Shown: positions 48,346 through 57,452, counted from the first letter of the stretch. The stretch: 64,000 bases of DNA from Streptomyces himalayensis subsp. himalayensis (GCF_013778455.1 NZ_JACEHE010000004.1:124001-188000), one strand, 5' to 3'. Notes: a model not told the origin generated them from the sequence alone. Made by a program: numbers and translations.

Positions 48346-50271
48346 ATGTCTCGCGATCAACTGCACTCCGCCGGAAGCACCACCGCCGGCGTGGAGGCAC
48401 CGTTCCTGGAACTCCTCGCCAGAGGGGCCTCCGCCGATGCGTACGAGCAGCCGGTGCTGCTCGCCCGCGCCGACGGACAGCCGCCCGAGCGCATCGCCGC
48501 CCTGGAGCAGGCCAAACTGCTCGCTCTCCGCGTGCGCTCGGAGATAGAGGGGCGGCGGCGCCGCGAGGCCGAACTGTCCGCGCTCTTCGAGACCGCGCAC
48601 GACCTCGCGGGCCTGCGCGACCTCGACGCCGTCCTGCAGGCCATCGTGCACCGGGCCCGTTCCCTGCTCGGCACCGACGTCGCCTATCTCAGCCTGAATG
48701 ACCCGGCCAGAGGCGACACCTACATGCGGGTCACCGAAGGCTCCGTCGCGGCACGCTTCCAGCAGTTGCGGCTGGGCATGGGGGAGGGGCTCGGCGGCCT
48801 CGTCGCCCAGACCGCCCGCCCGTATGTCACCGACGACTACTTCAAAGACGACCGCTTTCAGCACACGGGGGCCATCGACGCCGGCGTGCGGGAAGAGGGG
48901 CTGGTGGCCATCCTCGGCGTTCCGCTCATGCTGGGCGCCCATGTCATCGGAGTGCTGTTCGCCGCGGACCGCCGCGCCCGCGTCTTCGAACGGGAGCAGA
49001 TCGCCCTGCTCGGCTCGTTCGCGGCCCTCGCGGCGGCCGCCATCGACACGGCGAACCTGCTGACGGAGACACGGGAAGCGCTCGGCCGCCTCGAGCGGGC
49101 CAACGAGATCATCCGCGACCGCAGCGGCGTGATCGAGCGTGCCTCGGAGGTCCACGACCGGCTCGCCGAACTGGTGCTGCGGGGCGGAGGAGTGCACGAC
49201 GTGGCCGCGGCGGTCTCCCAGGTCCTGGATGGCACCGTGGAGTTCGCCGACGCGGGCACCGCTCCGGCCGAAGCCCTGGAGACGTCCCGAGCCGAAGGCC
49301 ACGCCGTACGCCACGGTGGTGACTGGATCGCGGCTGTGACCGCGGGCGATGAGCTGCTCGGCGCGCTGGTGCTGCGGGGACACCCCGGCCTCGACCCCGT
49401 GGACCAGCGCACCCTGGAACGGGCAGCCATGGTCACATCACTGCTGATGCTCGCCCGACGCTCGGCATCCGAAGCCGAACAGCGCGTCCGCGGTGAACTC
49501 CTGGACGACCTTCTCGACTCCCGCGACCGAGACCCGCGCGTGCTGCGGGAGCGTGCAGTCCGGCTGCGCGCCGACCTCGACGCCACCCATGTGGTCCTCG
49601 CCGCCCGCTTGGAGGCTCCGGCCGCAGATGCCGAAGAAGGAGCCGCCGGGCGCCGGCGACTGTGGGCCGCAGCTTCGCATCTCGCCGCGACCCGGCACGG
49701 CCTGGCGGCCGCGCGCGACGGCGGCACAGTTCTGCTGCTGCCGCTCCACAAGGGCGACACCGCGGCCACAGTGGCCCGCCGCACCGCGAAACACATCGGC
49801 ACAGCCGTCCATGAGGCGGTCACCGTCGGCGCCTCCGCACCGGTCGGGGACCTCGCCGCACATCCGGACACGGTCGTGGCCGCATACGCGGAGGCGCAGC
49901 GCTGCGTCGACGCGCTGCGCCTGCTCGGCAGATCCGGCGAAGGCGCTGCAGCCGAGGACTTCGGATTCCTGGGCCTACTGCTCTCCGACAGCCGGGACAT
50001 CGCCGGCTTCGTCGACCGCACCATCGGGGAAGTCGTCGCCTACGACGCAAGGCGTGGCACCGATCTGGTCCGCACGCTGGACGCCTACTTCGCCTCCGGC
50101 ATGAGCCCGGCCCGCACGAAGGACGAACTGCACGTCCATGTGAACACCGTCGCACAGCGCCTGGAACGCATCGCCCGCCTGCTCGGCCCGGAATGGCAGA
50201 ACCCGGCCCGCGCGCTGGAGATCCAACTCGCACTGAGACTGCACCGGTTGTCTGCCGCAGTCATACCGTGA
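48346..50271 (+). CDS. GAF-domain PucR/CdaR-type transcriptional regulator
   Basis: A 641-residue regulator. Residues about 70-240 form a GAF sensor (FETAHDLAGLRDLDAVLQAIVHRARSLLG, then GMGEGLGGLVAQTARPYVTDDYF). A central segment with coiled-coil character follows (ALGRLERANEIIRDRSGVIERASEVHDRLAEL). The C-terminus is the PucR helix-turn-helix: LDAYFASGMSPARTKDELHVHVNTVAQRLERIARLLG, with LEIQLALRLHRL at the end. Such regulators activate catabolic genes for small organic acids. It lies between bdhA and a convergent MHS transporter; regulation of bdhA is plausible but unproven. ATG 48346 is chosen; GTG 48340 gives two more residues. Confidence 0.88.
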   Translation: MSRDQLHSAGSTTAGVEAPFLELLARGASADAYEQPVLLARADGQPPERIAALEQAKLLALRVRSEIEGRRRREAELSALFETAHDLAGLRDLDAVLQAIVHRARSLLGTDVAYLSLNDPARGDTYMRVTEGSVAARFQQLRLGMGEGLGGLVAQTARPYVTDDYFKDDRFQHTGAIDAGVREEGLVAILGVPLMLGAHVIGVLFAADRRARVFEREQIALLGSFAALAAAAIDTANLLTETREALGRLERANEIIRDRSGVIERASEVHDRLAELVLRGGGVHDVAAAVSQVLDGTVEFADAGTAPAEALETSRAEGHAVRHGGDWIAAVTAGDELLGALVLRGHPGLDPVDQRTLERAAMVTSLLMLARRSASEAEQRVRGELLDDLLDSRDRDPRVLRERAVRLRADLDATHVVLAARLEAPAADAEEGAAGRRRLWAAASHLAATRHGLAAARDGGTVLLLPLHKGDTAATVARRTAKHIGTAVHEAVTVGASAPVGDLAAHPDTVVAAYAEAQRCVDALRLLGRSGEGAAAEDFGFLGLLLSDSRDIAGFVDRTIGEVVAYDARRGTDLVRTLDAYFASGMSPARTKDELHVHVNTVAQRLERIARLLGPEWQNPARALEIQLALRLHRLSAAVIP

Positions 50272-50300
50272 CCCCCGCACGCGCCAGGCGTGCGGGGGTC
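50270..50300. terminator. Bidirectional terminator, perfect 13-bp stem
   Basis: GACCCCCGCACGC (50270-50282) is inverse complementary to 50288-50300 around the loop GCCAG. It overlaps the last bases of the PucR stop codon and lies 17 bases from the end of the convergent transporter gene. Confidence 0.92.
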
Positions 50301-50317
50301 GAACGGAGCACCGTGCC

Positions 50318-51703
50318 CTATGCGGTCCGTGCATCGGCAGGCGACGCCACGGGGGCATCCTGACCACTGCCGGGCTCCACCTCGGCCAGGTCACGCTGCC
50401 TGGTCTCTTTCGCCACGCCGACCGCGATCAGGGTCAGCACGGCTGCCGCGATCACATAGAGCGCGATGAGGGTGGAGCTGCCGGACTCCTCGAGCAGTGC
50501 GGTCGCGATGAGCGGCGCAGGCGCGCCGGCGGCAACGGACGCGAACTGCGCGCCGATCGAGGCGCCTGAGTAGCGCATCCGCGTCGCGAACATCTCGGAG
50601 AAGAAGGCGGCCTGCGGTGCATACATGGCGCCGTGCAGCACCAGTCCGACGGTCACGGCGAGAAGGAGGTTGCCGAAGCTGCCGGTGTCGATCAGCGCGA
50701 AGAACGGGAACATCCAGAGCCCGACCCCTGCCGCGCCCAGCAGATAAACGGGCCTGCGGCCGACCCGGTCCGACAGAGCGCCCCAGAGCGGGATCACCGC
50801 GAAGTGGACTGCAGATGCGATGAGTACGGCGTTGAGGGCGGTCTGCTTGGAGACCCCGGCCGACGTCGTGGCGTACACGAGGATGAAGGCGGTGATGACG
50901 TAGTAGCTGATGTTCTCCGCCATGCGTGCGCCCATGGCGATCAGGACGTCACGCCAGTGGTGGCGCAACACAGCGATCAGCGGAAGCTTTTCCACCTCGG
51001 CGGCGTGGTCCGCCTTACGCGCAGCGGCTTGGGCAAGTGCGGCCTTGAAGACGGGAGATTCATCGACAGAGAGACGAATCCACAGACCGACCATGACCAG
51101 TACACCGGACAGGAGGAACGGGATGCGCCAGCCCCATGACGTGAAGGCAGCGTCCGACAGCACCGCAGTCAGCAGCGAGAGCACACCCGTGGCCAGCAAC
51201 TGCCCGGCAGGCGCGCCGGTCTGGGGCCAGGAGGCCCAGAACCCACGGCGCCTGGCATCGCCGTGCTCGGACACCAGCAGTACGGCACCGCCCCACTCGC
51301 CACCGAGTGCGAAGCCCTGAACCAGACGCAGCACCGTGAGCAGCACCGGCGCCGCGGTTCCGATCGTGGCGTGGGTCGGCAGCAGTCCTATCGCAAAGGT
51401 GGCGCCGCCCATCAGCAGCAGACTCAACACCAGCAGTTTCTTACGCCCGAGCCGGTCCCCGTAGTGCCCGAAGACCAGCGCTCCCAGCGGCCGGGCGGCG
51501 AAGCCGACGGCATACGTCAGGAAGGAGTACAGCGTGCCGACGAGTGGATCGGATTCGGGGAAGAAGAGCTGGTTGAAGACGAGAGCGGCAGCGGAGCCGT
51601 AGAGGAAGAAGTCGTACCACTCGATGGTGGTGCCGATGAGGCTGGCGGCGACGATGCGCTTGAGGTTCGACGGGGCTGGTGGAGCGGTTGCGGGCGACGA
51701 CAT
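50318..51703 (-). CDS. MHS family MFS transporter (metabolite:proton symporter)
   Basis: A 461-residue, 12-helix transporter of the metabolite:H+ symporter family (shikimate/alpha-ketoglutarate permease-like). Marks are IGTTIEWYDFFLYGSAAALVF, ARPLGALVFGHYGDRLGRKK (motif A), LVQGFALGGEWGGAVLLVSEH and the second-half GALSDRVGRRPVYLLG. These import organic acids or betaines. ATG 51703 has AGGAAG upstream. The GAF-PucR regulator gene is convergent; together with bdhA the neighbourhood suggests uptake and oxidation of a short organic acid. Confidence 0.9.
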   Translation of the reverse strand: MSSPATAPPAPSNLKRIVAASLIGTTIEWYDFFLYGSAAALVFNQLFFPESDPLVGTLYSFLTYAVGFAARPLGALVFGHYGDRLGRKKLLVLSLLLMGGATFAIGLLPTHATIGTAAPVLLTVLRLVQGFALGGEWGGAVLLVSEHGDARRRGFWASWPQTGAPAGQLLATGVLSLLTAVLSDAAFTSWGWRIPFLLSGVLVMVGLWIRLSVDESPVFKAALAQAAARKADHAAEVEKLPLIAVLRHHWRDVLIAMGARMAENISYYVITAFILVYATTSAGVSKQTALNAVLIASAVHFAVIPLWGALSDRVGRRPVYLLGAAGVGLWMFPFFALIDTGSFGNLLLAVTVGLVLHGAMYAPQAAFFSEMFATRMRYSGASIGAQFASVAAGAPAPLIATALLEESGSSTLIALYVIAAAVLTLIAVGVAKETRQRDLAEVEPGSGQDAPVASPADARTA

Positions 51704-52154
51704 CGGCACCACTTCCTGGCGTTCGACGGGGACGGTTGCGTGTTGCCACACCGTAGGAACGTGCAGGTCAGAGGCGTATGTGGTGGGACACCATAGTTCC
51801 GGGCGTTGGAGTGCGCGCGCACACTATGAAAGCGGTCCCGGGACCTTCTCGACGGCCTCGACGAGGCCCCGAAGGGGCTGCCCAGGTTGTTCTGAGCTTC
51901 TCCGGTCGGACCGCCGACGTAGCGGTTGACGGGCGGGACTACACGCTGCCGACCGATTTGGCGGCCTCAACCCAATGAGCCTTCCCGGTCACAGCTTGTG
52001 CATGATGCGCGTGCGTATCCAAGCCCCGGTGCTCAGGTGCTGGGTGCACCTGAGACGGCCAGATCGGAGGTGCGTCGCCCCGGATCGCCCCGAGGGCACC
52101 ACGCCCTCATCCTGGAACGGTAGAGGTACTCGCTCGCTGCCGGAAGGAGCGTCG
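51704..52154. other. 451-base divergent gap upstream of the quinone-reductase-like gene
   Basis: This region separates the MHS transporter from the MDR oxidoreductase. A 50-codon open frame from ATG 51826 to 51978 contains a protein-like VVLSFSGRTADVAVDGRDYT, but it has no ribosome site and I do not assign it. The frame of the MDR gene stays open back to 51975 without a better start. No clear promoter, hairpin or RNA gene was found. Confidence 0.4.
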
Positions 52155-53072
52155 ATGAAGGCCGTACGAGCCCACGATCGTGATGCGGCCGTGGACAGCC
52201 TGGTTGTGGAGGAGACCCCGTACCCGTACGCGGGCGAGGGCGACGTCATCGTAAGGGTGCGTGCGGCCTGCTTCACCCCGGATGAGCTGGCCTGGCCGGC
52301 CACTTGGGTCGACCGGGGCGGCAGGGACCGAGCGCCCGTCATTCCGGGACACGAGCTGTCGGGTGAGGTCGCCGAGGTGGCGGTCGGCACGACCGGGCTG
52401 TCGGTCGGTCAGCGTGTCGTCGGGCTGACCGACTGGAACCGGGACGGCACTCTCGCGGAGTACACGGCGGTGGAGGCGCGCAATCTGGCGCCGCTGCCCG
52501 CGGGAATCGACTACGTGCAGGCGGCGGCTCTGCCGATGCCGGGCCTCACCGCCTGGCAGGGCCTCTTCATACACGGAAGGCTGGAGGCTGGGCAGAGCGT
52601 GCTGGTGCACGGAGCGGGCGGGGGTGTGGGAATGGCCGCGACGCAGCTTGCCCGTGATGCCGGGGCGCGCGTGCTCGGGACGGGGCGCGAGGGGAGCCGG
52701 GACCGGGTGCTGGAGCTCGGCGCAGAGGTTTTCGTCGACCTCGGACAACCGGCGTGGGAGGAGGCGGTAGGCCGCGTCGACCTCGTCTTCGATGCCATCG
52801 GCGGGGAGGTACTCGACCGCTCTGCCGCCGTGCTCAGGCCCGGCGGCACCCTGGTGACCATCGCCCAACCCCCGACCGTGCGGCCCGAGGACGGTCGGGC
52901 CATGTATTTCATCGTCGAACCCAACCGTGATCACCTCCTGGGGATCATCGGCAGGCACCGGGAGGGCCGGCTGCGCCCGTTGGTGGGTGCCGTCCATCCT
53001 CTGGACCGTGCCCCGGAGGCGTTCCGCGCGAAGAAGGGAACCGTCGGCAAGGCCGTCATCCAGGTTGCATGA
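52155..53072 (+). CDS. Zinc-free MDR oxidoreductase (quinone reductase-like)
   Basis: A 305-residue medium-chain dehydrogenase/reductase of the QOR type. The N-terminal GroES-like domain contains PVIPGHELSGEVAEVAVGTTGLSVGQRVVGL, and the Rossmann domain LVHGAGGGVGMAATQLARDAGARVLGTGR (GAGGGVG). Zinc-ligand cysteines of alcohol dehydrogenases are absent, which points to NADPH-dependent quinone or enone reduction. ATG 52155 follows AAGGAG at a good distance, so the longer frame back to 51975 is not used. It begins a redox-rich block that runs to 59.8 kb. Confidence 0.88.
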   Translation: MKAVRAHDRDAAVDSLVVEETPYPYAGEGDVIVRVRAACFTPDELAWPATWVDRGGRDRAPVIPGHELSGEVAEVAVGTTGLSVGQRVVGLTDWNRDGTLAEYTAVEARNLAPLPAGIDYVQAAALPMPGLTAWQGLFIHGRLEAGQSVLVHGAGGGVGMAATQLARDAGARVLGTGREGSRDRVLELGAEVFVDLGQPAWEEAVGRVDLVFDAIGGEVLDRSAAVLRPGGTLVTIAQPPTVRPEDGRAMYFIVEPNRDHLLGIIGRHREGRLRPLVGAVHPLDRAPEAFRAKKGTVGKAVIQVA

Positions 53073-53557
53073 GCGCCACGCAGCAGGATCGGCGTCCTCG
53101 TCGTCACGATGTCTCATGCGCTGGCCCAGGTGTCACCGACGGTGCCCCGCCCACCGTTGGGCGGGCCCATCCACCTTGGGCGAAAGACGCGAGGCGGAGA
53201 AAGTCCGACCGCGCGCTACTACGAGGGTCTGGAGAACGAGGCACGCAACATGTGCGACTTCGCAGCGACGCTCCAGTCCGTGCTTGAGCTCGGCGAGGCT
53301 ACGGCCGAGCAACCCAGTCCAGAGGCCGACCAGAGAAACAGCAGCGGTCGACCACCGTGGACAACACCTGTGACCGGCGCTGCTTCGGGCCGGCGTGCTG
53401 CGCCACGGCCCACCCGGCCCGGTGCGCATTCCGCGCCGGGCGTCCGCCGGGCCGAGGTAGGTGGCGAGAAGTTCGACGGCCCGACCGTGACCACCTGCTG
53501 AACCGGTGACGCCCACGACCCAGGCACACCGTTGCCGAGAAGAAAGATGGACCCGAC
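53073..53557 (+). other. Degenerate stretch with a possible regulator fragment
   Basis: The 485 bases between the MDR and VOC genes contain one plus-strand open frame (53109-53501). Only ARYYEGLENEARNMCDF has the look of a domain, faintly like the YxGLExEA start of DUF5753 (Scr1-type HTH proteins); the rest is low-complexity. No start with a ribosome site is seen. I take it as a decayed fragment or noise. Confidence 0.3.
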
Positions 53558-54031
53558 ATGGATCTGAAGCTCGAACTCATTGTGCTGCCCGTCTCCGACG
53601 TCGATCGGGCGAAGGCCTTCTACGAGGCCGCGGGATTCCGTCTGGACCTCGATGCCGCCGCCACTGAGGACTGGCGTGCGGTGCACCTCACGCCGCCCGG
53701 CTCGGAGTGCTCGATCATCTTCGGTAAGGGGCTCACCCCCCTGGCGCCGGGCTCCGTCCAGGGCCTGTACCTCATCATCGTCGACATCGAGGAGGCCCGC
53801 GCGGATCTCGTCGGCCGCGGCATCGAGGTGAGCGAGGTGTTCCACGATGCAGGAGGGATCTTCCACCACGGCCACGAGGCTGGACGGATCGTCCACGATG
53901 GCCAGGGCCAGGAGCGAGTGGCCGGCCTGCACCCCAACCGCGACTCCTACGGCTCCTACGCCACCTTCAGCGACCCGGACGGCAGCGGCTGGGTGCTCCA
54001 GGAAGTCAAGCAGCGGGCCCCCGGCCGCTGA
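53558..54031 (+). CDS. VOC family (glyoxalase-like) protein
   Basis: A 157-residue protein with two beta-alpha-beta-beta-beta modules. The first reads IVLPVSDVDRAKAFYEAAGFRLDLD and SECSIIFGKG; the second VDIEEARADLVGRGIEVSEVFHD and ATFSDPDGSGWVLQEV. It resembles the small bleomycin-resistance/glyoxalase proteins. HHGHEA and HDGQGQERVAGLHP form an insert in the second module. The substrate is unknown. The disulfide oxidoreductase gene follows 154 bases downstream. Confidence 0.88.
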   Translation: MDLKLELIVLPVSDVDRAKAFYEAAGFRLDLDAAATEDWRAVHLTPPGSECSIIFGKGLTPLAPGSVQGLYLIIVDIEEARADLVGRGIEVSEVFHDAGGIFHHGHEAGRIVHDGQGQERVAGLHPNRDSYGSYATFSDPDGSGWVLQEVKQRAPGR

Positions 54032-54185
54032 CACCGCCTCAGGCATCGGCTCTCGCCGCAGATCACGCCCCTTCCATGAGACCTGAGGTCGGCCTCGGGC
54101 CCCGTCGCCGTGCGGGAGATACGGCCAACGTCGCGCAGACCCGGCAAGCCCGCTCCGGAACATCCACCGAGTCACAGGAACAGCG

Positions 54186-55655
54186 ATGAACCAAGCAATG
54201 ATGACCGAGGACCGGCGCACCTACGACGTGATCGTCCTCGGCGCAGGCCCGACCGGCGAGAACGTGGCCGAACGCACCAGCGCCGCCGGGCTCAGCACCG
54301 TGATCGTGGAGCGCGAACTGCTTGGCGGCGAGTGTTCGTACTGGGCCTGCGAGCCCAGCAAGGCGCTGCTGCGGCCGGTGCTGGCTCGGGCCGACGCGCG
54401 ACGCGTGCCCGGGCTGCGTCAGGCGGTGGGCGGGCCACTGGACGTCCCCGCGGTCCTCGCCCACCGCGACGAGATCGTCTTCCACTGGAAGGACGACAGC
54501 CAGGTCGGCTGGCTGGAATCGGTCTCCGTCGATCTGATCCGCGGCCACGCACGGCTCGACGGTCCCCGGAAGGTGGCAGTGCAGACCCCGGATGGCGGCA
54601 CGGTGCTGCTGACCGCGCGACACGCTGTCGCCGTGTGCACCGGGACCGGTGCGGCCGTGCCCGAGATACCCGGGCTCGACTCGGTACGCCCCTGGACCAG
54701 CCGCGAGGCCACCAGCGCCGGTCGAGTACCGGGCCGCCTGGCCGTGGTCGGCGGGGGTGTGGTGGCCGTCGAGATGGCCACCGCCTGGCAGGCGCTCGGC
54801 TCCCAGGTGACCATGCTGGTCCGCGGCGACGCCGGACTGCTTGCGAGAATGGAGCCGTTCGCCGGCCAACTGGTCGCGGATGGTCTGCGCGAAGCGGGCG
54901 TCGACGTCCGACTCGGGGCCTCCGTGGCATCCCTGGCACGCGAGGACGGCGAGGTGCGGATAACGCTGGCAGACGGCGGGGAACTGGCCGCGGATGAGAT
55001 CCTCTTCGCGACCGGCCGAGCCTCCCGGACGGCCGACCTCGGCCTGGAGACCATCGGACTCACTCCGGGCGACTGGCTGACCGCGGACGACACATGCCGC
55101 GTGACCGCCGTCGCCGACGGCTGGCTCTACGCGGTGGGCGATGTCAACCACCGCGTCCTGCTGACCCACCAAGGGAAGTACCAGGCCCGAATCGCCGGTG
55201 CCGCCATAGGCGCCCGGGCCAAGGGAGAGCCGGCCGACGAGACACGGTGGGGCGCGCACGCCGCGACCGCCGACGTCGTGGCCGTGCCGCAGGTCGTCTT
55301 CACCGACCCGGAGGTCGCGGCCGTCGGTCTGACCACGCGCGAGGCGGAGCGGGCCGGGCGCCGGGTCGAGGTGGTGGACTACGACATCGCAGGCGTCGCG
55401 GGTGCTCACCAGTACGCCGACGGCTACCGCGGCCGGGCCCGTCTCCTGGTCGACATGGAGCGTGGCACCGTGGTGGGTGTCACCTTCGTCGGCCCCGGCG
55501 TCGGGGAACTGCTGTACTCGGCCACCGTCGCGGTCGTCAGCGAGGTGCCGCTGGAAAGGCTCTGGCACGCCGTGCCGGCCTTCCCGACGATCAGCGAGGT
55601 GTGGCTGAGGCTGCTGGAGACCTACCGGGACCGGCAGAAGCCAAGCCCGCCATAA
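54186..55655 (+). CDS. Pyridine nucleotide-disulfide oxidoreductase (lipoamide dehydrogenase-like)
   Basis: A 489-residue flavoprotein. The FAD motif is VIVLGAGPTGENVAERTSAAGLSTVIVE, and the redox disulfide region reads LLGGECSYWACEPSKALLRP: two Cys five apart, as in the class I group, but with SYWA between them instead of the usual LNVG. The NAD(P) loop is LAVVGGGVVAVEMATAWQALG, the second FAD motif LYAVGDVNH, and the C-terminal dimer domain lacks an obvious lipoamide-type HxH. It probably reduces a low-molecular or protein thiol, or a quinone. ATG 54186 has AGGAA upstream. Confidence 0.88.
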   Translation: MNQAMMTEDRRTYDVIVLGAGPTGENVAERTSAAGLSTVIVERELLGGECSYWACEPSKALLRPVLARADARRVPGLRQAVGGPLDVPAVLAHRDEIVFHWKDDSQVGWLESVSVDLIRGHARLDGPRKVAVQTPDGGTVLLTARHAVAVCTGTGAAVPEIPGLDSVRPWTSREATSAGRVPGRLAVVGGGVVAVEMATAWQALGSQVTMLVRGDAGLLARMEPFAGQLVADGLREAGVDVRLGASVASLAREDGEVRITLADGGELAADEILFATGRASRTADLGLETIGLTPGDWLTADDTCRVTAVADGWLYAVGDVNHRVLLTHQGKYQARIAGAAIGARAKGEPADETRWGAHAATADVVAVPQVVFTDPEVAAVGLTTREAERAGRRVEVVDYDIAGVAGAHQYADGYRGRARLLVDMERGTVVGVTFVGPGVGELLYSATVAVVSEVPLERLWHAVPAFPTISEVWLRLLETYRDRQKPSPP

Positions 55656-55752
55656 CATCGCCGGCGATCGCGGGCAGCGCGCCCGTCGACGAAATCACCT
55701 TCGGAACCGGAGCATCGTCCGTCGGCGAGGGGTCCGGTCATGCAGTCGTACG

Positions 55753-56025
55753 TCAGGCCGGTGTGGGGATCTTCACGTAATCCAGTCCGCCGGCGTCGAG
55801 CCACATCTGGGTGGGGGAGCGGACCAGGCGAAGCAGGACGCTGTCGCAGCCGGGACAGCGCAGCACCATCCCGGGACCACCGAGGTAGGCGTGCGTTTGG
55901 GCAAGCATCGTCTGCTCGCCGCAGCCACGGCATCGTCCGGAAGCCATGGTCATGTCGGTTCCGAACAGGGACTCGAGGTCCCCGGCGGCGGCGTTGCCGT
56001 CAAGGAAGTCAGGCGTCAGAGTCAT
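55753..56025 (-). CDS. DUF6510-like small CxxC/CxxC protein
   Basis: A 90-residue protein starting MTLTPDFLDGNAAAGDLESL. Cys32/Cys35 (CRGCG) and Cys57/Cys60 (CPGCD) form two knuckles 21 residues apart, a zinc-ribbon or rubredoxin-like layout. I recall the family as DUF6510 and as a neighbour of ferredoxin-reductase and sulfite-oxidase-like genes, the arrangement seen here on the same strand. Metal type is unknown. ATG 56025 has AGGTGAA upstream. Confidence 0.75.
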   Translation of the reverse strand: MTLTPDFLDGNAAAGDLESLFGTDMTMASGRCRGCGEQTMLAQTHAYLGGPGMVLRCPGCDSVLLRLVRSPTQMWLDAGGLDYVKIPTPA

Positions 56026-56130
56026 GGAATTCACCTGTTTTTGTGCGATGCACCCGGAGAGCCGTCGCCGGCTGGTGAGCCGGCCACTGGCGGCGTACCG
56101 CCCATGGCCGCGCACGCCACCTGCCTCGCT

Positions 56131-56883
56131 TCATCTGCTGGGTCCAAAACGCTCGGTTCGGATACGGCCAGGGTGGTGGCCGAGGGCCACCAGCAGTCCG
56201 GCGGCCTTTTCCACGAAGCCGGTGGAACCGCAGACGTAGCAAGTGGGTTCGAAGTCCGGTGGCCACCCGGCGCCTGACAGGTCAGAAGCGGTGAACCGCC
56301 CGGGGGGCCGCGGCCACTGTGGTGGGGTGGAGCGGGAATAGAGGTATGTCTTGTCGAGGCCCGGGTCGTCCCGCCTCAACTCCGATACGAAGAGCCGGTA
56401 CTCAGGGCTGCGCACGGAGTACACCAACCGGAAGGGCGTACGGCTGCCGATCGCGCGGCGCATGCGGATCATCGCCATCAGTGGCACCAGGCCGGAGCCG
56501 CCGGCCACGAGCAGAATCGGCTCTGTCTGCTCGGGACGCCACACAAACCAGCCGCCGACCGGTCCGCGCAGCTCCACCACGTCGCCCACGGCGAGTTCGT
56601 CCGTCAGATACGGGGAGACCTCGCCGTCGTCTACACGCTGAACGGTCAGCTCGACGCTCTCGCCGTCGGGTGCCGACGCCAGTGAGTAGCTGCGCTGTGT
56701 GCTGTAGCCGTCCTCCGCCGTGAGCCGCACATCGACGTGTTGTCCCGCCAGATGACCCGGCCAGCCGGGCACGTCGAAGACGAGGGTGCGCGCAGTGTGG
56801 GACTCGACGCGCCGATCGGTCAAACGGGCAGCCTTCCAGCGCAGCCGGTCGCCTAGTCGCCTTGATACCGCTGCTCGCGCCAT
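56131..56883 (-). CDS. Ferredoxin reductase-type FAD/NAD(P) oxidoreductase
   Basis: A 250-residue member of the ferredoxin-NADP reductase superfamily without an iron-sulfur domain. The FAD site is YSTQRSYSLASAPDGESVELTVQ (RxYS), the nucleotide loop ILLVAGGSGLVPLMAMIRMR and the C-terminal YVCGSTGFVEKAAGLLVALG. ATG 56883 overlaps the end of the upstream sulfite-oxidase-like gene by 31 bases, so the pair is translationally coupled. A role in supplying electrons to, or taking them from, the molybdoenzyme is the natural inference. Confidence 0.9.
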   Translation of the reverse strand: MARAAVSRRLGDRLRWKAARLTDRRVESHTARTLVFDVPGWPGHLAGQHVDVRLTAEDGYSTQRSYSLASAPDGESVELTVQRVDDGEVSPYLTDELAVGDVVELRGPVGGWFVWRPEQTEPILLVAGGSGLVPLMAMIRMRRAIGSRTPFRLVYSVRSPEYRLFVSELRRDDPGLDKTYLYSRSTPPQWPRPPGRFTASDLSGAGWPPDFEPTCYVCGSTGFVEKAAGLLVALGHHPGRIRTERFGPSR

Positions 56884-57452
56884 GGGTCCCCATAGTCGTG
56901 GTAGCCGATGTTCTCCCAGAAGCCCCGCTCTTCCTCGTCGAGCAGCTGGATGCCGCGCACCCACTTCGCGGACTTCCACAAGTACAGGTGCGGAATCAGC
57001 AACCTGGCCGGGCCGCCGTGCTCCGGCGCGAGTTCGTCGCCGTCGTATCGGTAGGCGATCCATGCCTGCCCGTCGAGGAGGTCCTCCAGGGGGACGTTGG
57101 TGGTGTAGTCGCCGTAGGAGTGAACGAGCGCGTACTCGGCACTGGTCTCCACGTCCTTCAGAAGGACGTCCAAGGAGACTCCCTGCCACTCCGTCTCGAA
57201 CTTCGACCACTTGGTGACACAGTGCAAATCGACGGTCTGCGTTTGGCTGGGCAACGCCATGAACTCCGCCCAGTCCCAGATGTGCCGTGCGCCGGTCTCT
57301 GTGCGGATGGTGAATTCCCACTGGTCCAGGTCCACCGCCGGAGTGGGTCCTGCCGACAGAACGGGGAAGTCGGCGGTCTCGTACTGCCCAGGAGGCAGTC
57401 TGTGCCGTGCATCCCGTGCTCGGCCGTGGAATCCGCGTGAAACGCTGGGCAT
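56853..57452 (-). CDS. Sulfite oxidase-like molybdopterin oxidoreductase
   Basis: A 199-residue protein with only the molybdopterin domain of the SUOX fold, as in YedY/MsrP-like enzymes. The molybdenum-ligand Cys is Cys78 in TVDLHCVTKWSKFETEWQG; later blocks are DVETSAEYALVHSYGDYTTNVPLEDLL, LAPEHGGPARLLIPHLYLWKSAKWVRGIQLL and FWENIGYHDYGDPW. There is no twin-arginine signal peptide, so it is cytoplasmic, unlike MsrP. ATG 57452 has a GGGGGCAGGG site. It leads an operon with the ferredoxin-reductase-like protein and the CxxC protein. Confidence 0.9.
   Translation of the reverse strand: MPSVSRGFHGRARDARHRLPPGQYETADFPVLSAGPTPAVDLDQWEFTIRTETGARHIWDWAEFMALPSQTQTVDLHCVTKWSKFETEWQGVSLDVLLKDVETSAEYALVHSYGDYTTNVPLEDLLDGQAWIAYRYDGDELAPEHGGPARLLIPHLYLWKSAKWVRGIQLLDEEERGFWENIGYHDYGDPWREQRYQGD

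Noticed and set aside
51996-52154. A second Cys-containing leader peptide (VLRCWVHLRRPDRRC) before the MDR gene
   Set aside because: It resembles the leader pattern only loosely, is in the same open frame as the MDR gene and has no stop before its start.
53109-53501. 131-codon frame as a DUF5753/Scr1-type regulator gene
   Set aside because: Only about 17 residues look domain-like and there is no HTH or ribosome site, so it is listed as a possible fragment only.
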